The notes beneath the pieces were generated by a model, which was given only the letters and a program-made list of their open reading frames with translations, did no database searches and was not told where the DNA came from. A program made the translations under genes and the position numbers. 16,716 nucleotides of DNA from DASSFZ01 sp036514635. Lineage in GTDB: Bacteria > Chloroflexota > Anaerolineae > Fen-1058. Where the stretch lies: the NCBI GenBank assembly GCA_036514635.1, contig DATBWU010000342.1, positions 1-16,716 on the forward strand, written 5' to 3'. Positions within the stretch are counted from its first letter, which is position 1. Every line of letters starts with the position of its first letter. This document shows, piece by piece, positions 1 to 6,760 of the stretch.

Positions 1-43
1 CCCTCTCCCGAAGCGGAACGGCACGGGCCGCTTCGGGAGAGGG
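1..43. repeat. Family A palindrome, copy 1
   Basis: A perfect 16-bp inverted repeat: CCCTCTCCCGAAGCGG at 1-16 pairs with 28-43 across an 11-nt loop. The CCCTCTCC/GGAGAGGG core recurs at 74-113, 1012-1040 and 13780-13820, which makes this an interspersed family. The element may extend left beyond the window. There is no T-run after the stem, so a classic intrinsic terminator is not supported. Confidence 0.85.
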
Positions 44-73
44 GGAGACGGGTTTCACCCAACCGGCTGTGTG

Positions 74-125
74 CCCCTCTCCTGACGACTGCGTTTCGTC
101 GTCAGGAGAGGGGTTGGGGGTGAGG
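74..125. repeat. Family A palindrome, copy 2
   Basis: A perfect 16-bp inverted repeat: CCCCTCTCCTGACGAC at 74-89 pairs with 98-113 across an 8-nt loop. The flank GGGGGTGAGG (116-125) is the outer arm also seen in the copies at 1001-1062 and 13762-13878. It lies about 30 nt from copy 1, so two members are nearly in tandem. Confidence 0.85.
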
Positions 126-190
126 TGTGCTGAAATACCGAATACTCTCAACACCTTTGAAAAACGATCGCGACCCCGAAGATTTTTGGA

Positions 191-265
191 CGCGGATTTC
201 ACGGACAAACACGGATTGAGGTTTGAATTTCCGATCCGTGAAAATCCGTGTTCATCCGTGTCCGA
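191..265. repeat. Family B palindrome of short units, copy 1
   Basis: Variants of the heptamer CACGGAT sit at 191-197, 200-206 and 210-216. Three inverse copies, ATCCGTG, sit at 234-240, 244-250 and 254-260. The units are spaced 9-10 nt apart and the two arms are inverted, giving a large imperfect palindrome (for example AACACGGAT 208-216 with ATCCGTGTT 244-252). A second member lies at 11234-11301, before the PBP2 gene. Confidence 0.8.
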
Positions 266-333
266 TAAAATTCGGTTGCGGCAGGAGGCCGCGCCATGAG
301 ATGACGTTTGCTCTTGACACGCGGAATGCCTTG

Positions 334-361
334 ATTCTAGCATAACCAAAGCCGGGGTCAA
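334..361 (-). promoter_or_regulatory. Outward sigma-70-like promoter
   Basis: Read on the minus strand, TTGACC (361-356) is followed by a 16-nt spacer and TAGAAT (339-334), with an extended -10 TG at 342-341. That is five of six matches at both boxes plus the TGn motif. Transcription would start near 327 and run left out of the window. The -10 side lies just past the redoxin gene and the gene's stop codon begins next to the -35 box. No gene is visible downstream within the window. Confidence 0.6.
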
Positions 362-1000
362 CTAGCTCAGCCTCTCCACCTCGCGCAACATCTCTTCAAT
401 CGGCGGGATGGTGTCGAGCGGCTTGAAGGCGTGTGCGTAGCGCACCAGGCCGTCGCGATCGACGATGAACATGCCTTGCTGCATCGCCGTGAAGGCGTGG
501 TGAACCATCCGCCCGGCGAACCCTTCGGTGAATACGTCGCCCGCGACGATGCGCGTGGTGTTGAGGCCGTCGCCGTGCGTGTAAGCGTAGGCGAAACTTC
601 GGATCGTGTTGACGTTCGCTTCCAGCGGCCCCAGGTCGCGCAGGCCGAAGCGCGTGTAGGCGGCTTTCGTCGGATCGCACAGAAAGTGGAACTTGAGGGG
701 TTGGTGCTGAAAGTAAATGCGCGCCGGCTTCAACACGTTCGGGCCGATCTCCAGCACCTCGGTATTCAGCGCGTGGAACTTGTCGTAGGCCTGGTCGAGC
801 TGCGCCATGTAGCGGCGGCAGAACGGACAGTTGTATCCGCGCGAGAACCACAGCACCACCGTATGCGTGCCGTGATACTCGCTCAGACGGACGATCGAGC
901 CGCGCACCGATTCCAGTTCGAGGTCGGGTGCAGGATCGCCGATCGTCACGACGCCGTCTGTGCTCTTGACTTCCACGATCTGGCCTCTGACCTCACCCAT
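362..1000 (-). CDS. Redoxin (AhpC/TSA-like peroxiredoxin)
   Basis: A 212-residue thioredoxin-fold protein, probably a cytoplasmic thiol peroxidase or redoxin. The N-terminal GDPAPDLEL segment (21-29) is the usual peroxiredoxin opening. The strand TVVLWFSRG leads into YNCPFCRRY with Cys58 and Cys61, a CxxC at the active-site position, and MFIVDRDGLVRYAH near the C-terminus is the conserved late beta-hairpin. Length and motif order fit the AhpC/TSA superfamily; the physiological substrate cannot be read off. It follows the cyclase gene on the same strand after a 72-nt gap almost filled by a family A repeat, so co-transcription is possible. The start is uncertain. ATG at 1000 touches the repeat and has only GGTGAGG upstream, which belongs to the repeat itself. 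GTG at 976 has an AGAGG site 7 nt upstream and would remove eight residues outside the fold. Confidence 0.85.
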   Translation of the reverse strand: MGEVRGQIVEVKSTDGVVTIGDPAPDLELESVRGSIVRLSEYHGTHTVVLWFSRGYNCPFCRRYMAQLDQAYDKFHALNTEVLEIGPNVLKPARIYFQHQPLKFHFLCDPTKAAYTRFGLRDLGPLEANVNTIRSFAYAYTHGDGLNTTRIVAGDVFTEGFAGRMVHHAFTAMQQGMFIVDRDGLVRYAHAFKPLDTIPPIEEMLREVERLS

Positions 1001-1062
1001 CCTCACCCCGGCCCTCTCCTGAACAAAGCTCAGGAGAGGGTGGCGCGAAGCGCCGGGTGAGG
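1001..1062. repeat. Family A palindrome between cyclase and redoxin
   Basis: Outer arms CCTCACCC (1001-1008) and GGGTGAGG (1055-1062) enclose an 11-bp stem, CCCTCTCCTGA at 1012-1022 with 1030-1040, and a small GGCGC/GCGCC hairpin (1042-1054). The element fills nearly all of the 72-nt intergenic gap and directly abuts the ATG of the redoxin gene. It could act as an RNA structure between two co-transcribed genes. Confidence 0.88.
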
Positions 1063-1072
1063 TAAGGTGAGG

Positions 1073-4000
1073 TTACGCCAAGAACGGCAGCACGAACAAC
1101 GAATCCGCGCTGTAGCCGGCCTGGCTCACCACCTGCTGCGCCTTGTCGAGGTAGCGCTGCGCTTCCTCTTCTTCGCCGATTTCCAAATACAGCGCGCCCA
1201 GCCCGTTATAACACGGGAACAGCGTTTGCGGTTCGCCGCTTTCTTCGGCCAATTCCAGCGCCTCGTCGTACGCACGCAGCGACTCTTCCAGCAGGCCGTG
1301 GCATTGATAAATCTGCGCCAGAAGAACCAGAGGCACGGCCAGGTGCGCGCGATGCCCCATTTGCAGATCAAGGTCGATTGAAGCGCGGGCCGCAGCGACG
1401 CCGCGCTCCCAATTGCCGACGAGCGAGCAGTACGTGGAGGCCAGCGACGATTGCAGCCACGACTGATAATACAGGTCGCCGATCTTGCGCGCCAGCGCCA
1501 GACCCTCCTGGCACAACTGCACCGCCCGATTGTGATCGACCGTGCCGTACAACATGCCGAGATTGGCGTACGCGCGGCAAGCCGCTACCGGCTGATCGTG
1601 GTCCAGCGCGATGTGCAGGCTGCGCTCGACTTCGGCGATGCCGCGTTCCAGTTCGCCCGCGCGGGCGTGCGCGATGCCTAACGTGTTCAGCGCGAGCGAG
1701 GCCGTGCCCGGATGTCCCAGCGGCTCGGCCAGCGCCAGCGCCTGGCTCGCCCAATCGATTGCCTGCGCGTCCTGCCCGGCGCGGAAATACACACGGCCCA
1801 GTTCGGCGTACAGCCCGGCGAGTGTTGCGTTGGGCGGCGTGTCTTTCAAGGCGTCGATGCCGCGCTGATAATTCTCGATGGCCCGCGCCCGGTCGCCGCG
1901 CGCGAACCAGGCATTGCCCAACTTGCGCTGAAGCGCCGCCGCGCCTTCGGCATCGCCTGCACGCTGCTGTATCAGCAGCGATTCCTGCCACAGACCGATC
2001 GCCACGTTGACCTCGCCCGCCGCCGAGCGCGCATCGCCGAGCCGCTCCAGTGCCTCGGAGTACGGGCGGGCCGCCGACTCGCCCCTCTGGTCCGATTCGC
2101 GCAGCCGCACGACGACGCGCTCGAAGAAGCGCGCGGCTTCGCGATTGGCGTACACGCGCAGCGCGGCCTTGCCCGCGCGCAGCAGGTACGTGACGGCCTT
2201 CTCGCCGTTCGGGCTGCGATCGAAGTGATAGGCCAGCAGCGCGGCGTACTCGTCGATCTCGTCGCGGTGCAGGCGTTCCAGTGCGCTGCCGATTTCTTCG
2301 TGTAACTGCGTGCGGCGGCGCTGGAGCAGCATGTTGTACGCGGCTTCCTGCGTCAGCACGTGGTGGAAGGTGTACGTCGGCCCCCAGGTCGCTTCGCCCG
2401 ATTCGATCAAGCCGCCGTGCAGCAGTTCGGCCAGCGCGCTGTCGAGCGCAGCCCGGTCGCCGATCAGCTCGTTCATCAATCGATCCGAGAAGGTGCGCCC
2501 CACGACTGCCGCGATGCCGAGCACGCGCTTGGGCAGATCGGGCAGCCGGTCGATGCGTGCGGCCAGCACGCCGATCAGTGTATCCGGCAGCGCCGATCGG
2601 ATGCGGGCCTCCAGATCGGGTGCGCGGGTGTCAATCGCCCAGCGGCCCGCGTCTTGGATCAACAAGCCGGATTCGATCAGCGTGCGGATCACCTCTTCCA
2701 GGTAAAACGGGTTGCCCTCGGCGCGCTCGACGATCGCGCGCCGGATCGAGTCGGGGATGTTGGTGCGGGCCAGCAGCAACTGCACCATCGACTCGCTCAG
2801 ATTGTCCGGCAACGGGCGTAACTCGATTCGCTCGAAGCGTTGCGAGCCGGCGGCGAGCTGCCCGGCCAAGCCCTGGATGCCGCTCTGCTCCGCGCCGGGG
2901 CGGAATGCCCAGATCATCATCAGCGGATGATCATCGACGAGGGGCAAAAGGTATTCGATTAACGCCAGCGAACCTTCGTCGATCCAGTGCAGGTCGTCGA
3001 AGACGAGCACGAGCGGTGTCTGGAGCGAGAGCGCGCCGATCAACCGGCGCACGCTGTAGAAGATTTGGCGTTGCAGCGCTTCGGCGTCCAGGTAGCGGAT
3101 ACGCTCGCCGCCCACCGGCACGCCGAGCAGCGTGCCCAGGTAAGGCAGCAGGTCGTCGCTTTCGCCGGGGAACGCGGCATCGAGCGCGTCGAGCAAGCGC
3201 AGCATCGCCTCGTCTGGATCGACCTGGCCGGTCAAGCCGAAGTACGTGCGCAGCACTTGCGCAATCAGGTTGTACGAGACCGATTGGGTGAACGATGTGC
3301 AACGACCTTCCAGCCACAACACCGCCGATTCGCCCACGCGATGCGCGTGTCCGCTGCCTGCTAGGGGCGAGTCACCGACTCGCCCGTACTCGCCGACTCG
3401 CCCGTAGGTGTTGGCCGTGTGAGCGACCTGGTGCAGTTCGGCGATCAGGCGGCTCTTGCCCAGGCCGGCCTCGCCAATGAGCGCGACGACGCTGCCGCTG
3501 CCGTTCACGGCAGCATCGAGCTGCCGGCGCAGCACGTCGAGTTGATCGCCGCGCCCGATCAGCGGCGAGCGCAACCCTTCGATGCCGCGCATCGTGCCGG
3601 GCGTGGCCGCCCGCGTGCGTGCGTCGTAAATCTGCACCGGGTCGCGCTTGCCTTTGATGCGCACCGGCGCGAGCGGCGCGAAGTCGAACAGGCGGCTGGT
3701 CTGCCGATAGGTCTCCGGGCCGACGTAGATGTGGCCGCTCGGCGCGGTGTCTTTGAGGCGCGAAGCCAGGTTGACCGCGTCACCCATCACCGTGTAGTCG
3801 CGCAAGCCCACCGCGCCGACCGCGCCCGCGACGACCGGGCCGGTGTTGATGCCGATGTGCACGGTGAGGTTCGACGCGACAGGCGGCAGTTGGGTGATGG
3901 TGGCCTTGAGCGCGTCCTGCATCTCGAGTGCGGCGTGAATGGCGCGTTCGGGATCGTCTTCGTGCGCCTCCGGCGCGCCGAACAACGCCATGATCGCGTC

Positions 4001-4342
4001 GCCGATGTACTTATCGACCACGCCGCCATACTTGACGATCGCATCGGTCAGGGCTTGAAAGCAGGTGTTGACGATCTCGGTGACGAGTTCGGGGTCGAGC
4101 GTTTCACTCAGCGCGGTGAAGCCGGAGATGTCGGCGAAGAGGATGGTGACGACTTTGCGCTCGCCCTCGGCATCCGTGGACCGGGCAGGGGCGTGCAGGG
4201 CAGCCTCGAGCGCGGCGAGCTTCTCGCGCATCGGGCCGAGTGCGGCATTGACGACGACTTCGCCCAATGCGGCGCGCTGCGCCTCCAGTGCAGCGATGGA
4301 GGATTGGAGATCGGCGATTTGAGAGGAGAGGTCGTCGGTCAC
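1073..4342 (-). CDS. Adenylate cyclase-AAA ATPase-TPR protein
   Basis: A 1089-residue multidomain signalling protein predicted to make cAMP. Order: coiled coil (3-50); class III cyclase domain (about 63-245); NTPase domain (about 258-700) with Walker A GEAGLGKS (290-297) and Walker B VLVFDD (445-450); then TPR-like helical repeats to the C-terminus. Cyclase residues look complete: metal aspartates Asp71 (FADISGFT) and Asp115 (KYIGD), adenine-specifying Lys111 and Asp182, and transition-state Asn191 and Arg195 in NLASR. ATP rather than GTP is therefore the likely substrate. No membrane segment or signal peptide is seen. GTG at 4342 was chosen because a TATAAT box lies just 6 nt upstream, so the longer frame from 4417 would start above the promoter. 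About 30 residues (308-338) between Walker A and the next strand are encoded by a repeat. The zinc ribbon that often opens this family is absent here but present in the protein at 6760-8199. Confidence 0.9.
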   Translation of the reverse strand: MTDDLSSQIADLQSSIAALEAQRAALGEVVVNAALGPMREKLAALEAALHAPARSTDAEGERKVVTILFADISGFTALSETLDPELVTEIVNTCFQALTDAIVKYGGVVDKYIGDAIMALFGAPEAHEDDPERAIHAALEMQDALKATITQLPPVASNLTVHIGINTGPVVAGAVGAVGLRDYTVMGDAVNLASRLKDTAPSGHIYVGPETYRQTSRLFDFAPLAPVRIKGKRDPVQIYDARTRAATPGTMRGIEGLRSPLIGRGDQLDVLRRQLDAAVNGSGSVVALIGEAGLGKSRLIAELHQVAHTANTYGRVGEYGRVGDSPLAGSGHAHRVGESAVLWLEGRCTSFTQSVSYNLIAQVLRTYFGLTGQVDPDEAMLRLLDALDAAFPGESDDLLPYLGTLLGVPVGGERIRYLDAEALQRQIFYSVRRLIGALSLQTPLVLVFDDLHWIDEGSLALIEYLLPLVDDHPLMMIWAFRPGAEQSGIQGLAGQLAAGSQRFERIELRPLPDNLSESMVQLLLARTNIPDSIRRAIVERAEGNPFYLEEVIRTLIESGLLIQDAGRWAIDTRAPDLEARIRSALPDTLIGVLAARIDRLPDLPKRVLGIAAVVGRTFSDRLMNELIGDRAALDSALAELLHGGLIESGEATWGPTYTFHHVLTQEAAYNMLLQRRRTQLHEEIGSALERLHRDEIDEYAALLAYHFDRSPNGEKAVTYLLRAGKAALRVYANREAARFFERVVVRLRESDQRGESAARPYSEALERLGDARSAAGEVNVAIGLWQESLLIQQRAGDAEGAAALQRKLGNAWFARGDRARAIENYQRGIDALKDTPPNATLAGLYAELGRVYFRAGQDAQAIDWASQALALAEPLGHPGTASLALNTLGIAHARAGELERGIAEVERSLHIALDHDQPVAACRAYANLGMLYGTVDHNRAVQLCQEGLALARKIGDLYYQSWLQSSLASTYCSLVGNWERGVAAARASIDLDLQMGHRAHLAVPLVLLAQIYQCHGLLEESLRAYDEALELAEESGEPQTLFPCYNGLGALYLEIGEEEEAQRYLDKAQQVVSQAGYSADSLFVLPFLA
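2061..2085. repeat. Family F short copy inside cyclase gene
   Basis: The 13-mer CGCCGACTCGCCC (2072-2084) is identical to 3391-3403 in the same gene. Read on the minus strand it encodes Gly-Glu-Ser-Ala within the TPR region, in the same frame as the other family F copies. The copy is short, so convergent composition is possible. Confidence 0.4.
3324..3406. repeat. Family F element inserted in cyclase AAA domain
   Basis: GGGCGAGTC (3365-3373) pairs with GACTCGCCC (3377-3385) across a 3-nt loop. The 12-mer GACTCGCCCGTA occurs at 3377-3388 and again at 3395-3406, and a diverged copy, CGCCGATTCGCCC, lies at 3324-3336. On the minus strand these encode the low-complexity run YGRVGEYGRVGDSP and then HRVGESA, placed between the Walker A helix and the LWLEGR strand. 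The reading frame stays open through the element. Confidence 0.75.
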
Positions 4343-4348
4343 ACTGAG

Positions 4349-4377
4349 ATTATACGCGGATAGGACGCGGGTGTCTT
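4349..4377 (-). promoter_or_regulatory. Promoter of the cyclase gene, leaderless
   Basis: On the minus strand AAGACA (4377-4372, four of six matches to the -35 box) is followed by exactly 17 nt and a perfect TATAAT (4354-4349). The in-frame GTG begins 6 nt after the -10 box, so the predicted +1 falls on or next to the first base of the start codon. No Shine-Dalgarno sequence could fit. The promoter lies in the 76-nt gap after the AAA ATPase gene, so the cyclase gene can be expressed independently. Confidence 0.72.
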
Positions 4378-4418
4378 GGCCTGTAACCCGACTGTAACGC
4401 CGGCCACATAATTGCACC

Positions 4419-5918
4419 TCAGCGCAACAGCAGCAATGAAGGCAACGACACGGCGACGATGCGCGGATCCTGAACCTGCCAGCTGTCGCCCAGCGTCACG
4501 AGCAAACCGAATGGCGCGTTATATACTGTCTTTTCGAGAAAGGCACGCAACCCTACCGTGTCACGAAAATCGTCAATGCGATGACGATACTTGATTTCGA
4601 CCGGGATACGTTTTTCGCCGATGGTGAGCACGTAATCTACTTCCGGCTCGCTCCCGTGCTCGGGGAAATGGGCAATATCCAGATGAGGGATGCTGGCGAG
4701 AAAGTAGCCGGCCACACTTTCGGCGATGTGCCCCGCCAGGTCATGAAGATGCGGGCTTTGAAGCAGGGCTTGCGCTTCGAGCGGAATGATCTCCTGAAGC
4801 CAACTGGCCCTCAAACCGTGGTCGCACAGGCATAGCCGGTAAGCGCCTTTCCGGCGTTTCAGACGCAGCTCGAGTGGCGCGATGAGCCGAACCAACATGG
4901 CCCCGTCCAGAAACCGCAGATAAGCCAGAATTCGCTGCCAGCCGATGTTGGCGCGCAGCGCCTGCTGTATTTCGCTGACGAACACGGCCTGCCCCGGGCT
5001 CTGCCCGGCGTAGCGGCAGGCAAGGCGAAAGACCTCCTCCAGCAACTGAGGGTCGCGCTTAACGCCGCGCGCGCCCACGCGTAGATCGTGCTGAATGGCG
5101 CGCTGAATGACCGTTTCGTTCAGTTGATCGGCCACCTCAGGCCACGGCACATCCGCCCGCGCCTGGGCAAGGGGATAGCCCCCACGTTCCGAAAAAGCGA
5201 CGAAGGCCCGATCACGCACCGCCTGATGGCGCAGGCCGTGTGCCTGCAGTTCTTTCCAGAATTCGCTTCGCAGCAGCGGCTCCAGCCCATTCTCCGGCAA
5301 CTGGGGCGGCACGTTCTCTTGAAAGCGCAGACCGGCGATTTCCCGCAGGAACAAGGTTCCAAGCTCGACTTCCGTAATCCGGCCGGCCAGACTATCCCGC
5401 CCGCTTTCGATGCGGAGCGCCGAACTGCCGGTTACCATCACCCGGAGAGTGTTATGGTCCACCAATGCCTTGACCTGCGGGGCCCAATCTGCAAGGTTCC
5501 GCACCTCGTCGAAGAAAAGATAAGTCGGCCCCTCTGCCCTGGCGGCTTCGTTAAAAGTGCGCTGGAGGATGCGGTTCTCAAACCAGCGGGCGATCGAGAG
5601 GATTGGCTCCGGCAGCCCCTTAAGCGAGGGAAGTTCGTCAAACTGCACGCGCAGAATCCGGCCGGGGGCCACGCCCTGCGCCAGCAATTGCTCGATGAGT
5701 TGGAGTTGCAGCGTCGTCTTGCCCACCTGCCGTGGCCCGCGCAGAACGATCACTGGCGCCAGACCCTGACGGAGTTTTTTCTGGGCCGTGTGAAAGGCCC
5801 AGCGCTTATAAGCCGGCAGCTGCGGTCCCGGCTTGCCCTCCCACCACGGGTTGGTGGCGTATAAGTTTTCGGTCAGTGCCGGCGGCAGTCTTTCTTTGTC
5901 GAATATATCTTTGCTCAC
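4419..5918 (-). CDS. AAA ATPase with DUF4143-type C-terminus
   Basis: A soluble ATPase of about 499 residues, function not known in detail. Numbering from the ATG at 5924: Walker A GPRQVGKTT (63-71), Walker B YLFFDE (135-140), sensor-like VTGSSA (164-169). The C-terminal third ends in EVDYVLTIGEKRIPVEIKY, with Asp430, Glu443 and Lys445 spaced as in a PD-(D/E)xK nuclease-like fold; such a segment is typical of the DUF4143 C-terminal region. Nuclease activity itself is not shown. GTG at 5918 was preferred because GAGGAG directly abuts the ATG at 5924 but lies an ideal 6 nt from the GTG. The gene follows the hydrolase by 37 nt on the same strand. By eye it is somewhat less GC-rich than its neighbours, and this family is patchily distributed, so horizontal acquisition is possible. 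No partner toxin, antitoxin or repeat insert is seen. Confidence 0.85.
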   Translation of the reverse strand: MSKDIFDKERLPPALTENLYATNPWWEGKPGPQLPAYKRWAFHTAQKKLRQGLAPVIVLRGPRQVGKTTLQLQLIEQLLAQGVAPGRILRVQFDELPSLKGLPEPILSIARWFENRILQRTFNEAARAEGPTYLFFDEVRNLADWAPQVKALVDHNTLRVMVTGSSALRIESGRDSLAGRITEVELGTLFLREIAGLRFQENVPPQLPENGLEPLLRSEFWKELQAHGLRHQAVRDRAFVAFSERGGYPLAQARADVPWPEVADQLNETVIQRAIQHDLRVGARGVKRDPQLLEEVFRLACRYAGQSPGQAVFVSEIQQALRANIGWQRILAYLRFLDGAMLVRLIAPLELRLKRRKGAYRLCLCDHGLRASWLQEIIPLEAQALLQSPHLHDLAGHIAESVAGYFLASIPHLDIAHFPEHGSEPEVDYVLTIGEKRIPVEIKYRHRIDDFRDTVGLRAFLEKTVYNAPFGLLVTLGDSWQVQDPRIVAVSLPSLLLLR

Positions 5919-5924
5919 TACCAT

Positions 5925-5930
5925 CTCCTC
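5925..5930 (-). promoter_or_regulatory. RBS deciding the AAA ATPase start
   Basis: GAGGAG on the minus strand touches the ATG at 5924, leaving no spacer. The GTG two codons later (5918) is 6 nt away, which is normal spacing. This favours the GTG as the real start. Confidence 0.6.
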
Positions 5931-5955
5931 AAATCACCTTCAACTTCCCATCTTT

Positions 5956-6747
5956 CTATTTTAGCCTACCGAGGAATTCCCTCACCGCTGCGTTGAACGC
6001 TTCCGGGTTCTCGATGTTCGACAGGTGCGCCACCTCAGGAATGACGACGAGTTTGCTGCCGGGGATGGCTTTGTGCATCGCTTCGCTCTCGCCTGGCGGG
6101 ATAAGTGTGTCGGCGCTGCCGGTGACGATCAATGTGGGAATGTTGATCGACTTGATCCAGTCGCTGCGGTCGGGCCGGGCGGCCATGCCGCGCAGTGCGG
6201 CGGCGACGCCGTTCGCGCGCTGTTTCGACATCATCGCCTGGACAAATGTCGCCAGGCTGGGACGGCTCTCGCGCGTGGCGTCGGTGAGCATTTTGGGCAG
6301 CATCGCCTCGGCGATCGGGGACACGCCTTCTGCAAAGGCTTTCTTCGCATTGGCGTGACGCGCCTCGCGCGCTTGCTCGCTATCGGCCCCGGCGCGCGTA
6401 TTGGCGAGGATCAGCCCCTTCACCATGTTCGGATGCTTGGCGAGCAGCGCCAGAGCGATGTAGCCGCCCATCGACAGGCCGCACACGACGGCCTGCTTGA
6501 CGTTGAGCGCATCGAGCAGCACCTTCAGATCGGCGGCGTAGTCGTCCATCGTCATCACGTCCGGCGCGTCGCCCGACTGGCCGAAGCCGCGCAGGTCGGG
6601 AGCGATCAGGCGGGCCACTGCCTGCAAGCCCTCGATCTGCGAGCGCCACAACGATCGGTCGAGCGGGTAGCCGTGAATGAGCAGCAGCGGGACGCCGTTG
6701 CCGACGTCGTCGTATTCGAAGGTGACGTGATGTGTCGTGAAGCGCAT
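5956..6747 (-). CDS. Alpha/beta hydrolase
   Basis: A 263-residue cytoplasmic alpha/beta-hydrolase fold enzyme with a complete catalytic triad. LLLIHGYPLD (21-30) supplies the oxyanion-hole His-Gly. CGLSMGG (89-95) is the nucleophile elbow with Ser92. VTGSADTLIP gives Asp213 and EVAHLSNIENP gives His241. The cap region lies at about 120-195. The overall pattern resembles the haloperoxidase/3-oxoadipate enol-lactonase-like group, but the substrate cannot be deduced and no aromatic-degradation genes are nearby. The ATG at 6747 is supported by AAGGAG 7 nt upstream, which overlaps the TAA of the zinc-ribbon gene. The two genes are therefore very probably translated from one mRNA. No signal peptide is visible. 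Confidence 0.9.
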   Translation of the reverse strand: MRFTTHHVTFEYDDVGNGVPLLLIHGYPLDRSLWRSQIEGLQAVARLIAPDLRGFGQSGDAPDVMTMDDYAADLKVLLDALNVKQAVVCGLSMGGYIALALLAKHPNMVKGLILANTRAGADSEQAREARHANAKKAFAEGVSPIAEAMLPKMLTDATRESRPSLATFVQAMMSKQRANGVAAALRGMAARPDRSDWIKSINIPTLIVTGSADTLIPPGESEAMHKAIPGSKLVVIPEVAHLSNIENPEAFNAAVREFLGRLK

Positions 6748-6754
6748 GATGCAG

Positions 6755-6760
6755 CTCCTT
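6755..6760 (-). promoter_or_regulatory. RBS of hydrolase overlapping upstream stop
   Basis: AAGGAG on the minus strand lies 7 nt before the hydrolase ATG and shares a base with the TAA of the zinc-ribbon gene. The arrangement suggests translational coupling. Confidence 0.8.

Larger units (their letters stand above)
1..361. other. Gene-free left edge made of repeats
   Basis: No credible coding region is visible here. The stretch holds two family A hairpins (1-43 and 74-125), one family B palindrome (191-265) and, at 334-361, a good minus-strand promoter pointing out of the window. A short open frame on the plus strand (69-299) runs straight through the repeats and has no recognisable protein features, so it is not called. 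The true downstream gene for the promoter, if any, lies beyond position 1. Confidence 0.7.

Noticed and set aside
74..113. Hairpin as an intrinsic terminator
   Set aside because: The stem is strong but has no T-tract after it on either strand, and the same sequence recurs as an interspersed repeat, including inside a gene.
314..343. Plus-strand TTGACA with an 18-nt spacer to TAGCAT
   Set aside because: The -10 match is weak, no plus-strand gene follows, and the overlapping minus-strand promoter is much better.
2281..3291. A 336-codon Arg/Ser/Pro-rich plus-strand frame
   Set aside because: Low-complexity shadow of the AAA/TPR region on the minus strand; no RBS or domain signature.
3419..4363. 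A 314-codon plus-strand frame opposite the cyclase domain
   Set aside because: Antisense shadow; the minus strand encodes a complete class III cyclase domain with all catalytic residues.
5088..5864. A 258-codon plus-strand frame opposite the AAA ATPase
   Set aside because: The minus strand has Walker A and B motifs in place; this frame shows none.
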